Assembly (NCBI GenBank): GCA_002332905.1
Contig: DDAM01000056.1
Coordinates: 1 to 53,620 of the forward strand
Direction: 5' to 3'
DNA from: Firmicutes bacterium UBA2058
GTDB lineage: Bacteria; Bacillota; Clostridia; Tissierellales; Sedimentibacteraceae
Length of the DNA stretch: 53,620 nt
Below the pieces are notes generated by a model that searched no databases, was not told the DNA's origin, and saw only the letters and a program-made list of their open reading frames with translations. Both the position numbers and the translations under genes were made by a program. Shown here piece by piece: positions 41,616 to 49,679 of the stretch (position 1 is the stretch's first letter; every line of letters begins with the position of its first letter).

Positions 41616-42990
41616 TTCCATCCTCCAAAACATTTATTGTCAATATTTTTTGTGTATTAGCAGTTACTCTGCATTCATTGCTAATTCTATAGTTTTCTAA
41701 CCAGATTATTTTTTCATCATCTTCCAAAATAAGCAGTTTTGATCTATCCTCTAGTGGTATTTTATTATCAATAAATATATCTTTTATCTTTTTTTTACCA
41801 CTCATTCCAAATGGAATCATAAAATCAGATTTTTTTCTATTTCTTACTTTAATTGTACCATTTATTTTATCATAATCAACAAAAAATTCATGTTCTTTTT
41901 TTATATAATTATGGGCATCCTCTATATTTAATATAATAGTTTTACCAATTTCTTTTATAAATATCTTATTGCCAATATTAATATTATATTCAAAATCTTT
42001 AATTTTTTCAATACTTTTTGTTACAATCATATTATTATAGCTTATACTTATTGTGATGTCATCTGTTAAATCTATACTTTTTCCAGTTCCTTTCTTATTT
42101 AATAGTGAAATCGCATAGTCTATATGTTTATTTTCTATATTAATTGTATTTCCTTTTACTTCTCTTATTGCTCGTCTAATAACTCGACCAATTTCATTTA
42201 CATCTAAGCTTTTCAAATAATCTGCATCTAAAGTTAATGTACCCTCTATGTTTTTTCGCACTGATTTATCAAATAATATATTAATATATTTGTCAATTAT
42301 CTGACTATCCTTTTCCATTATTTTAGACATTCTAAATAATGCGTTTTGAATATTTGGATTAAAATTTTCTTCTAAATATGGTATTAAATTTAGTCGGATT
42401 TTGTTTCTTCCGTATATTGGGAGTTCATTTGTGTAGTCTTTACAATACTCATATCCATTACTATTTAAATAACTTATTATATCTTTTTTCTCAATATTCA
42501 ATATAGGTCGTATGATATTTCCACTTTGATAGCTCATAGCGGCTAAACCATCAATTCCTGTACCTCGTATAATTCTTTGAAGCACTGTTTCGCTTTGATC
42601 ATTTAAATTATGTGCAACAGCTATTTTACCTTGACCAATTTCATTTAAATTTTCATTAAAGAAGTCATAACGCAATTTACGTCCTGCTTCTTCTTCAGTT
42701 AATTTAAGCTCACGGGCATATTCTGTGGCATTTTTTCTTTTTATAAATAATTTAACACCATATTGCTGGCATAGTCCTTTTACAAAACCTTCATCACTAT
42801 CAGCATCTACACCTCTATACATATGGTTTATATGAGAAGCATATAGGTTAAAACTTAATGTATCCTTTAATATTCTCAAAATATGAAATAAAAATACAGA
42901 ATCAGGACCTCCTGATAAAGCAATTAGAATATTATCATTTTCTTTTATTAAATTTTCTTTTAATATTGTATCTTTGATTTCCAAAATCAT
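41599..42990 (-). CDS. tilS: tRNA(Ile)-lysidine synthase
   Basis: 463-residue enzyme that attaches lysine to C34 of the minor tRNA-Ile, making it read AUA. The PP-loop I-A-L-S-G-G-P-D-S-V begins near residue 25; the N-terminal ATPase domain also has A-S-H-I-N-H-M-Y-R-G, A-V-A-H-N-L-N-D-Q-S-E-T and R-I-I-R-G-T-G. The C-terminal third is the TilS substrate-binding extension. The frame opens 18 codons earlier, but AAGGA and the ATG at 42990 (M-I-L-E-I-K-D) give a sensible start. Many AUA codons in the window agree with the need for it. Confidence 0.95.
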   Translation of the reverse strand: MILEIKDTILKENLIKENDNILIALSGGPDSVFLFHILRILKDTLSFNLYASHINHMYRGVDADSDEGFVKGLCQQYGVKLFIKRKNATEYARELKLTEEEAGRKLRYDFFNENLNEIGQGKIAVAHNLNDQSETVLQRIIRGTGIDGLAAMSYQSGNIIRPILNIEKKDIISYLNSNGYEYCKDYTNELPIYGRNKIRLNLIPYLEENFNPNIQNALFRMSKIMEKDSQIIDKYINILFDKSVRKNIEGTLTLDADYLKSLDVNEIGRVIRRAIREVKGNTINIENKHIDYAISLLNKKGTGKSIDLTDDITISISYNNMIVTKSIEKIKDFEYNINIGNKIFIKEIGKTIILNIEDAHNYIKKEHEFFVDYDKINGTIKVRNRKKSDFMIPFGMSGKKKIKDIFIDNKIPLEDRSKLLILEDDEKIIWLENYRISNECRVTANTQKILTINVLEDGNGRLY

Positions 42991-43044
42991 AATATAATAA
43001 TCCTTCTCACAATTAAAAATGAAAGGTGTATAATTACCTTTCAC

Positions 43045-43261
43045 TTTATTATATCACAGTCTCAAATTATGCATAGTCTCAGCATTACGCTGAGACATTG
43101 AGCTATTTTATAATATCAATAGTTTCAAACGATGTTTGAACCTATTAATATATTATATCACATTTTATGGTTTTATAATATCATTTTTTCACATAATTTA
43201 AACTTCTTTTAATATAGAGTGAAATATATTTCACTCTGTGAAGAGTGTTTTTTTACGCTTT
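43045..43261. repeat. Hairpin-rich spacer between spoIIE and tilS
   Basis: Three hairpins in a 217-bp region: GTCTCAGC/GCTGAGAC (43076-43083, 43089-43096), AATAGTTTCAAAC with GTTTGAACCTATT (43118-43146) and AGAGTGAAATATATTTCACTCT (43216-43237), with TGTGAAGAGTG directly after. The first and third match module types of the dispersed hairpin family; the last may also end spoIIE transcription. Confidence 0.6.
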
Positions 43262-45568
43262 TTAAACTATTTTTATAACTAATACCGTCATATCATCTAT
43301 AATTTTATTACAACCTCTTATTGCATAGGTTAATAAAGTATTTGCTATGCTTTGCGGATCTTTATTTTTTATTAATTCTAAATATTTATCAAGTGATTTT
43401 TGTTCATCCTCATTAATGGAATCTACAATACCATCAGTCATCATAATAAAAATATCATTTGGCTTAATATCAAATCTATTGTAATAACATTCAAAGGAAT
43501 CAAGTATACCAATTGGCAGACTGCTTGATTGGATTTTTATAACCTCATTATTACTAATTAAGTATGATTGTGCTGCACCTGCCTTATAAGTCCTTAGTTC
43601 ATGAGTATCAAAGTCTATGACACTAAAATCCAGAGTAACATATCTATCTTCATCTAATTTTAATAGAAGAAGTGAATTTAATGTGCTAATCATCTGTTTT
43701 TCGTTAAAATTAGCATCTAGCAGCTTTGTTAAAAGACTTATGGCACTTTTGCTCTCATTAAATGCTCTGGCCCCTGTTCCCATACCATCACATAAAATTC
43801 CATAGAATTTATTATTAGAAGTTCCATAGGAATAATTATCACCTGATATTTGACTATTTTCTTTAGTTAACTTTGAATAATAAGCTTTAGCAGATATTTT
43901 TTGCAACATATTAAATCTTAATATATAATATTTATCAGTCGAAACTATTTTTTCTGTACATTTCATATTCAGACCTGTAATTTTTTTAATGGAGCTACTG
44001 ATAATATCACATACATCTCTAAGATTTTTCTCACTAGACAATGTAATTATAACCCCTAAATTATTTTTTATCTCACTAACATCAAAGCTTTTTATAATTA
44101 TTTCCTCTTCACTTACAATTTCTTCAATTCTGTTCTTTGCCGTTTTTGATTTAATATCAACATAGCTCATTTCAACTATTGTATCATTTATAATTTCAGA
44201 GGTTTCTTTTAGCTGAGAAAGTACAACTTCATTATTACTTACACTTTCTTTATTAACTTTTGTAGATTCATCTGTATTTTTAAGATACTTATACATTTCT
44301 TTTATTACATTTCTATAGTTAGAACATTGACTTTTCAAATAATCATCAGCAATATTTTTATTTTTTGTAATGTTATTTGCAGTTTTTATTAAAGAATAAT
44401 AAGTTCGGTTATAGTTTTTTTGCCAGCATTTTTCATTGGACTCACATATTGTACACATTGAACTATTAACATTGCTAACCGCTGCCTCAATATTTTTTTC
44501 ATCTGAATTCAGCTTAGGATCAGAATGCTCCTTATAGGCTAAGCTTAGTTCATTAATTGCACTTGATAATTTTGTAAGCTTAAAAATTGCCTCATTGGCT
44601 TTTTTCTCATAAAAATCTCCATCACTAATTAAATTATTAAGTTTATCATTAAAAGAAAAGCTAATAATTGTATATGTTATTATAGCTAAGCCTAATTCAG
44701 AAAGATTTTCTAAATATAAGCTTATGTTTTTAAAATAAATTAAAATAAGTGAAGAAACAATAATAAATAATATACCAGATAACGGCTTGTACTTGTTTTT
44801 AAGAAGGCCAGAGCTCATTCCTCCAAATCCTAAGGCTAACATATAATATGCACTTATATTTAGCTTTGTATAGTTAAAAAAACCAAAGGCTATTCCAAGA
44901 ATCATACCTGCAAACGGACTTATATACGAAGAAACAAATATAATTGAGAAGAATATTAAAAACATTAATATATTAAAATCTAAGAGCTGTATCTCTCTAA
45001 ATCCTAGTACGGAAATAAATATCAAAGCTAAAAGACATGCTGTTGAATCAACATTAAAGGTATTTCTTTTTACTGCTATTAATACCTCACGGATTATAAA
45101 TGTTGAACTGATAATAAACATTGTTTCAAACAAATTAATTAAAATAATATTTAATTTAAAGCCGTTGTACATCATTATGACAGTATTTATTGTTAATAAA
45201 ATTATTGAGAAGCCAAAAATGTCAAATAGCAATACACTTCTTTTTTTCTTTTTTATGTATAGATAATAAACATATATAAATACACATAATAATATATATT
45301 TTAGCTCTAATTTAACAGATATTATAGAAATAACTGTTACAATTAACGCTATAATTGAAGGACCTTTTACATAATAATATGCGCATAAAAAAGCTATGGA
45401 ACAAGGAAAAAGCTCTCCAATTATGCTGCTCCTGGAAACAAATATACATATCAAATATAATACTATATCTTTAATATTTGCAGATATTATATCTTTTAGA
45501 TTAAAATTTGTTTTATTTAATGTTTCTGCAGTTTTAACTTTTTTCATTCCTTTAGTATTTTCTAACAT
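43262..45568 (-). CDS. spoIIE: Stage II sporulation protein E (PP2C phosphatase)
   Basis: 768 residues. About ten membrane helices fill residues ~30-315, followed by a central regulatory region (~320-550) with several Cys (C-T-I-C-E-S-N-E-K-C) and a C-terminal PP2C-type phosphatase domain (~560-768) with G-I-L-C-D-G-M-G-T-G-A-R-A and M-M-T-D-G-I-V-D-S metal-binding motifs. SpoIIE sits in the polar septum and dephosphorylates SpoIIAA, releasing sigma-F in the forespore. GGGGTG is seven bases from the ATG. Gene position upstream of tilS-hpt-ftsH is conserved among spore formers. Confidence 0.96.
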   Translation of the reverse strand: MLENTKGMKKVKTAETLNKTNFNLKDIISANIKDIVLYLICIFVSRSSIIGELFPCSIAFLCAYYYVKGPSIIALIVTVISIISVKLELKYILLCVFIYVYYLYIKKKKRSVLLFDIFGFSIILLTINTVIMMYNGFKLNIILINLFETMFIISSTFIIREVLIAVKRNTFNVDSTACLLALIFISVLGFREIQLLDFNILMFLIFFSIIFVSSYISPFAGMILGIAFGFFNYTKLNISAYYMLALGFGGMSSGLLKNKYKPLSGILFIIVSSLILIYFKNISLYLENLSELGLAIITYTIISFSFNDKLNNLISDGDFYEKKANEAIFKLTKLSSAINELSLAYKEHSDPKLNSDEKNIEAAVSNVNSSMCTICESNEKCWQKNYNRTYYSLIKTANNITKNKNIADDYLKSQCSNYRNVIKEMYKYLKNTDESTKVNKESVSNNEVVLSQLKETSEIINDTIVEMSYVDIKSKTAKNRIEEIVSEEEIIIKSFDVSEIKNNLGVIITLSSEKNLRDVCDIISSSIKKITGLNMKCTEKIVSTDKYYILRFNMLQKISAKAYYSKLTKENSQISGDNYSYGTSNNKFYGILCDGMGTGARAFNESKSAISLLTKLLDANFNEKQMISTLNSLLLLKLDEDRYVTLDFSVIDFDTHELRTYKAGAAQSYLISNNEVIKIQSSSLPIGILDSFECYYNRFDIKPNDIFIMMTDGIVDSINEDEQKSLDKYLELIKNKDPQSIANTLLTYAIRGCNKIIDDMTVLVIKIV

Positions 45569-45826
45569 ATATTCACACCCCTATGGCTCAGCGTAGCTGA
45601 GACTATGATACTATATGTTAAATAATAACTAATATAAATGTAATATACTGTCAAAACCTTGTTTTTACAAAAAAAGATTTTTTCTCATTATCAAAAAATG
45701 GCGAAATAACAATTTCGAACAAATTGATTAAGGTATAATAAGTGAACTACGTTCACTCTATAGGAAGAAACCTTTCCTATTAAATAAAAAAACTACATAC
45801 TATATGTAGTTTTAATAAGCACTTTA
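45569..45826. repeat. Hairpin-rich spacer between divIC and spoIIE
   Basis: CTCAGC/GCTGAG (45587-45601) lies just upstream of the spoIIE ribosome binding site. AGTGAAC-TAC-GTTCACT (45741-45757) followed by ATAGGAA/TTCCTAT (45760-45780) is nearly the same, over some 30 bases on the plus strand, as the start of the repeat at 23934. No S1-domain gene (yabR) or tRNA is present here, although these often occur at this place in related genomes. Confidence 0.65.
45789..45813 (-). terminator. Terminator of the yabP-yabQ-divIC operon
   Basis: AAAACTACATA/TATGTAGTTTT stem (45789-45799, 45803-45813) with a three-base loop and a T-run on the minus strand, 14 bases after the divIC stop. Confidence 0.85.
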
Positions 45827-46273
45827 TTATTCATTATTTTCACTGCTGTCTTTAATGTTTATATTATCCTGCTCATACCCTATACCCATAATAAATTTGT
45901 TGTTCATTTTGTTTTTATCTATATATATTATTTCATTAGGTTTAACCATTTTATATTCATTACGCGCAACTCTCTCAACAACCTCTAATAACACCTGCTG
46001 ATCGTCTATGCTTGCAACATCACTAGCTAGACTTTCCGCTTTTTTCTTAACAGTATCTCTTTGTGTTTCTTTTTGCGCAATTTGTTCATCAAGATTTCTT
46101 ATCATTTGCTTTTGTGATGTTACAGTCATAAAAAAATACAACATAAATACAACAAAAACTAAGTTTATAAAATTTAGTTTTCTTTTCTTTTTGTGTGCTG
46201 CTTTTTTTATGTTCTTATCATCATTATTATCATTTCTTACTGGCAGCTCTACTATTTTTGAATTTTTGTGCAT
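45827..46273 (-). CDS. divIC: Septum formation initiator DivIC/FtsB-like
   Basis: 148 residues. A basic cytoplasmic tail (H-K-K-K-R-K) is followed by a single membrane helix (~33-52, F-I-N-L-V-F-V-V-F-M-L-Y-F-F), a leucine-zipper-like coiled coil (~55-95) and a short conserved end (E-Y-K-M-V-K-P-N-E-I-I-Y). This is the layout of DivIC/FtsB, which bridges FtsL and the divisome. The C-terminal ~25 residues are acidic and variable. The start overlaps the 3' end of yabQ by 44 bases. Confidence 0.9.
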   Translation of the reverse strand: MHKNSKIVELPVRNDNNDDKNIKKAAHKKKRKLNFINLVFVVFMLYFFMTVTSQKQMIRNLDEQIAQKETQRDTVKKKAESLASDVASIDDQQVLLEVVERVARNEYKMVKPNEIIYIDKNKMNNKFIMGIGYEQDNINIKDSSENNE

Positions 46274-46820
46274 TTTTTTGTTGCTCCCTCATAAGTTTCT
46301 TAATTTTTTTCTTCTTAAGTCTCTGTTTTTTCTTAATTTCTATGTTTTGCTTATGTTTATATATATAAAATTTAATTTCTTTTTTCTTATTCTGAATTTT
46401 AGTGTCTATTTTTATTTTATATGGTATTAGGAAAAATTTCAACCTTTTTATAAAAAATTTAATAGGAAAAATTATGACACCATATATTTTTATAATTGCT
46501 TGTATAACAAAATTGATTAAAGTTATACATAAATTTAATATAGTATTACTAAAAATATAAAAATAAACTAAGGCTCCAATTAAAAAGCCAATTAAAATAA
46601 ATAATCTTACATTTCCCCAGCTTATATTTATTATTATGTTAAGTCCAACATATAAGCTAATTATCCAATATACAATATCACCTAGCGCCGTACCTACTTT
46701 ACCTAAGGGAATAAAATGACGTAATAATCTGTAAAAATCCCATAATAATCCTAAAAGCACTCCTCCAAGTACTGACGTTAAAAATATTATTTCTTGAGAA
46801 TAAGGCACAGCACTCATCAT
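46230..46820 (-). CDS. yabQ: Spore cortex biosynthesis protein YabQ
   Basis: 196 residues with three or four membrane helices in the first ~100 (S-Q-E-I-I-F-L-T-S-V-L-G-G-V-L-L-G-L-L-W-D and the following segments) and a long, extremely basic tail rich in Lys, Ile and Phe. YabQ is made in the mother cell, lies in the outer forespore membrane, and is needed for cortex peptidoglycan. Clostridial homologues carry such tails more often than the Bacillus one. It follows yabP by 13 bp and overlaps divIC. Confidence 0.9.
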   Translation of the reverse strand: MMSAVPYSQEIIFLTSVLGGVLLGLLWDFYRLLRHFIPLGKVGTALGDIVYWIISLYVGLNIIINISWGNVRLFILIGFLIGALVYFYIFSNTILNLCITLINFVIQAIIKIYGVIIFPIKFFIKRLKFFLIPYKIKIDTKIQNKKKEIKFYIYKHKQNIEIKKKQRLKKKKIKKLMREQQKNAQKFKNSRAASKK

Positions 46821-46833
46821 TAATATCCTTTCA

Positions 46834-47106
46834 TCATCTGAAAATTTTCTTTACTAACCCCGATTTATCCTTTTCAGCATTATTTTCTGTATATAATAAA
46901 GAATTTATATTTCCGTTAACGGTAAGTCTTCCTTCTTCAACATTTAATTTACTGATAGATATATTACTTCCTTTTATAGTTAGTCTCCCTTTATTAGTAG
47001 CTAATATAACATTTTCATTATTAAAGCTTTCAACCCTTTCTACACCTGTTATTCCTAATCTTTCTCTATTTTCGAGAGTTAAAGTTTGAATTATTTTCTC
47101 TTCCAA
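46834..47106 (-). CDS. yabP: Sporulation protein YabP
   Basis: 90 residues of the YabP/YqfC family: L-T-L-E-N-R-E-R-L-G-I-T-G-V and F-N-N-E-N-V-I-L-A-T-N-K-G-R-L-T-I-K-G, the conserved beta-rich core. It is required with YabQ for normal spore cortex assembly. The start is TTG, set by a perfect AGGAGG seven bases upstream; no ATG lies nearby. It heads the yabP-yabQ-divIC transcript. Confidence 0.93.
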   Translation of the reverse strand: MEEKIIQTLTLENRERLGITGVERVESFNNENVILATNKGRLTIKGSNISISKLNVEEGRLTVNGNINSLLYTENNAEKDKSGLVKKIFR

Positions 47107-47194
47107 TTTAACACCTCCTGAATATTAAATTATATGAGCCATGTTTACATAGTATGAATAATAATTAAAAATACGACAAAAACATAAAATTAAA

Positions 47195-47232
47195 AAGCTA
47201 CGCATTTTTTATATCAATAAAATGCGTAGCAT
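47195..47232 (-). terminator. Terminator of the YczE-like gene
   Basis: Twelve-base perfect stem GCTACGCATTTT/AAAATGCGTAGC (47197-47208, 47219-47230) with a ten-base loop and a T-run on the minus strand. Confidence 0.88.
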
Positions 47233-47293
47233 TATTTTATTTATTTTCGATTTACCATTTTCTCAATTAAGTTAAATCTGTAATATATTTCTT

Positions 47294-47968
47294 TTACTTA
47301 TTATAATTAATTTTCAGTTTAAATTTATTATATACTTCAATTAAGTTTTCTTGTTTTAATTCTTTTGGATTTGTTTTAAATATCTTAAATATAGTTTGTA
47401 ATGTTGGTCCTGCCAGAAAGCTAGCCATAATTGTACCTGCTCCAAATTTGCCACCAAGCATAATTCCCACAATTAAAACTGTTATTTCCATGAAGTTTCT
47501 TATAGTTCCAACTTTAAATCTAGTTCTTTGTGTCAATGCAAGCATGAGACCATCTCTTGGACCTGCTCCTAGCTCTTGACTCATGTAAAAAAACATACCA
47601 AGTGACAACACTACAACTCCGCTTATACACATTATTACCTTGCCAATAATCGTTTCAGGCGTTGACATTATATTTAAATTAATAAGCATATCAACGAAAA
47701 AACCAATAAAATACATATTTAATATTGTTGCAATTCCAGGAAAAATTTTAAAAAACATACATATAGTTATTATTATTAATCCAACTGTTTGAGAGGCTTG
47801 TCCTAATGTTATAGGTAGATGCAATGATAATCCTTGATGAAACACATTCCAAGGATTCATTCCGAGATCACAATACAAAAATAAGTTTTGACCAACAGCA
47901 CAAATAAACAACCCAATCATTAACTTTACATAACGTAAAAATAAGCTACTTTTTTTCAAATTTAACAT
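47294..47968 (-). CDS. YczE/YitT-like membrane protein
   Basis: 224 residues, five or six membrane helices. G-M-N-P-W-N-V-F-H-Q-G near residue 37 and L-G-A-G-P-R-D-G-L-M-L-A-L near residue 130 are the twin G-x-x-P-[WR]-[ND] signatures of the YczE family of integral membrane proteins. Function is not established; the Bacillus YczE protein has been tied to surfactin and bacilysin-related clusters. The gene stands alone between yabP and the RluA-type synthase and has a terminator. Confidence 0.85.
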   Translation of the reverse strand: MLNLKKSSLFLRYVKLMIGLFICAVGQNLFLYCDLGMNPWNVFHQGLSLHLPITLGQASQTVGLIIITICMFFKIFPGIATILNMYFIGFFVDMLINLNIMSTPETIIGKVIMCISGVVVLSLGMFFYMSQELGAGPRDGLMLALTQRTRFKVGTIRNFMEITVLIVGIMLGGKFGAGTIMASFLAGPTLQTIFKIFKTNPKELKQENLIEVYNKFKLKINYNK

Positions 47969-48071
47969 TCTAGTCTCTCTTCCTATATTTTATTATTCAT
48001 ATTCTAAATATTCTTTCACCCTTTTCAATTAATTGTAACATTTTAAAATGCATTGTCAATATAAACCACTT

Positions 48072-48773
48072 TTATTTTAATATTTCTTTAAATAAATTAA
48101 ATGGATATATATCTTCAGGAACACTTTCAGTAATAATATCTACTTTAGTTTTCGGGTGTTTAAAAACATATTTATATGACCACAAAGCTATATTAGTAAA
48201 TTCTTTTTTCTTTACAAATACCTTATTATATTTATTATCTCCCCAAATAGGCATCATATTATTTGATAACTGTAATCTAATTTGATGATGTCTTCCTGTA
48301 TAAAGTTCAACTTTAACTAAGCTAAGCAAACCGTACTCTTTATCTTCTAAAGTTTCGATTGTATTATATTTTAATCTAGCAAGTTTAGCATTTTTATCAT
48401 CAGAACTAGTTATCTTAGACATATTGATTGTAATTAATTTTTTCATATAATCTTCTAATATATCTTCATCTTTAATAGGTTTCCCACAAACAACAACCAT
48501 GTATTCTTTTTTTATACTATTTGTTCTAATTTGTTCGGAAAGCTCTGAATTCGCAAATTTATTCTTCGCAAAAACAACTACCCCACCTACTGGTCTATCA
48601 ATTCTATGTATAAGACCTAGATATGGCTCTTCATGGCTACTCTTTTCTCTCAAGTATTTTTTTACTTGTAACATTAAATCTTCATCGTTAGTTTTATCAC
48701 TTTGAACTGGTATACTCTGAGGTTTTTTAACTGCTAAAACATATTTATCTTCAAACAATATATTTAAATCCAT
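48072..48773 (-). CDS. RluA-family pseudouridine synthase
   Basis: 233-residue RNA-modifying enzyme. The catalytic loop G-L-I-H-R-I-D-R-P-V-G-G holds the active-site Asp (about residue 65); K-K-P-Q-S-I-P-V-Q is the usual N-terminal motif and G-R-H-H-Q-I-R-L-Q-L the C-terminal one. There is no N-terminal S4 domain, so it belongs to the short RluA/RluC-like group; the target uridine cannot be predicted. The first ATG of the frame (48788) is less well placed than the ATG at 48773, which has ATAGGAG upstream. Confidence 0.92.
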   Translation of the reverse strand: MDLNILFEDKYVLAVKKPQSIPVQSDKTNDEDLMLQVKKYLREKSSHEEPYLGLIHRIDRPVGGVVVFAKNKFANSELSEQIRTNSIKKEYMVVVCGKPIKDEDILEDYMKKLITINMSKITSSDDKNAKLARLKYNTIETLEDKEYGLLSLVKVELYTGRHHQIRLQLSNNMMPIWGDNKYNKVFVKKKEFTNIALWSYKYVFKHPKTKVDIITESVPEDIYPFNLFKEILK

Positions 48774-48832
48774 AATTACTCCTATCATTAATTAAAATAC
48801 TAACTTAGTTTAACAGAAAATAAAATAAAAAT

Positions 48833-49592
48833 AAATAAGAATTTAATTTACCGACTAAGGTCAGTTGTAAGCTTAGTAGACAAATAATTTCTTCGACTTA
48901 CTTCTACTACCAATCTAAGGAAAGCAAAGCATATAAAAAACGTTTCTGATTCCGTGATTCGGTTTCCCTTGACTTTTGTTAAGGAGGGGAAAGCCTCATC
49001 AAGTCACATAAACGTTTTTTATACACTTCGCTATTCATAGCAACCGATAACCAAAGAAAAATAAAAGGATTTTTCTTTGATTATCTGCGTTATTGGTAGA
49101 ATGGTCTATTAAGCTTGTTAGTCTACTGAGGGGCGTTAAAAGAGTACTAACACAGTAAAACGATAAGTGGTTTAGGTACAGAAGCTGTGTAAAAGTGTAA
49201 TTTCTATTATACCTTCAATGTACTTAGGTTATCGCTCCGAAAAACATTTATTAGGCTTTTCCAGTAACTATGTATACGCAAAAGCTTAGTAGAAGAACAC
49301 GCCAATACAAAAGAAAAAGAAAGAAAAATGCTTTTTTATTTTTCTTTCTTTTTCGGTGCTATGAAGGCAAGAAATATAATAAAAGTTTATGCGACTTCAA
49401 CGAGATTTACCTTCCAAACATTAGGGGATAATCCCCTAATGTTTTTAAAAATCAAGGTAAATCTCGTTGCGGAGACAGAAAATTTTATTATATTTCTTGC
49501 TTACCTTGAATTCACAATAAAAGTTTGTCGAAGAAACAACACTCTACTAAGCTTTCACTTGCCAATACATTAGCTAAGTTAAATTCTTATTT
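48833..49592. mobile_element. 760-bp palindromic element with terminal inverted repeats and two mirrored halves
   Basis: The ends read AAATAAGAATTTAA (48833-48846) and its exact inverse (49579-49592). Further in, the arms again match inverted: AAGCTTAGTAGA (48869-48880) with TCTACTAAGCTT (49543-49554), and TTCTTCGAC near 48888 with GTCGAAGAA near 49527. Each half is a large hairpin closed by CTTAGTAGA-type sequence: left half 48872-49130, right half 49282-49554. Inside each lie one long and one short hairpin in mirrored order. The right long hairpin (about 49367-49501) stacks GCAAGAAATATAATAAAA, AACGAGATTTACCTT and AAACATTAGGGGAT with their inverses. Only spurious short frames occur. The central part, 49131-49281, has no clear partner. 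Confidence 0.75.
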
Positions 49593-49679
49593 ACCAGAAG
49601 TATTTTTGTGATATAATAAATTTGTACTTTAGTATTTAATTAAAATTATATTTTTAAAAGGTACAGTTTGGAGGTTTAT

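Noticed and set aside
49328..49573. 81-codon plus-strand frame inside the palindromic element
   Set aside because: It runs straight through perfect hairpin arms, has no ribosome binding site, and its composition follows the repeats; it is not a credible gene.
48833..49592. Group II intron or known large RNA (OLE, GOLLD, ROOL) reading of the 760-bp element
   Set aside because: I could not find a domain V-like core or landmark motifs of those RNAs by eye; the inverted-dimer layout is unlike them. A covariance search is needed for a final answer.
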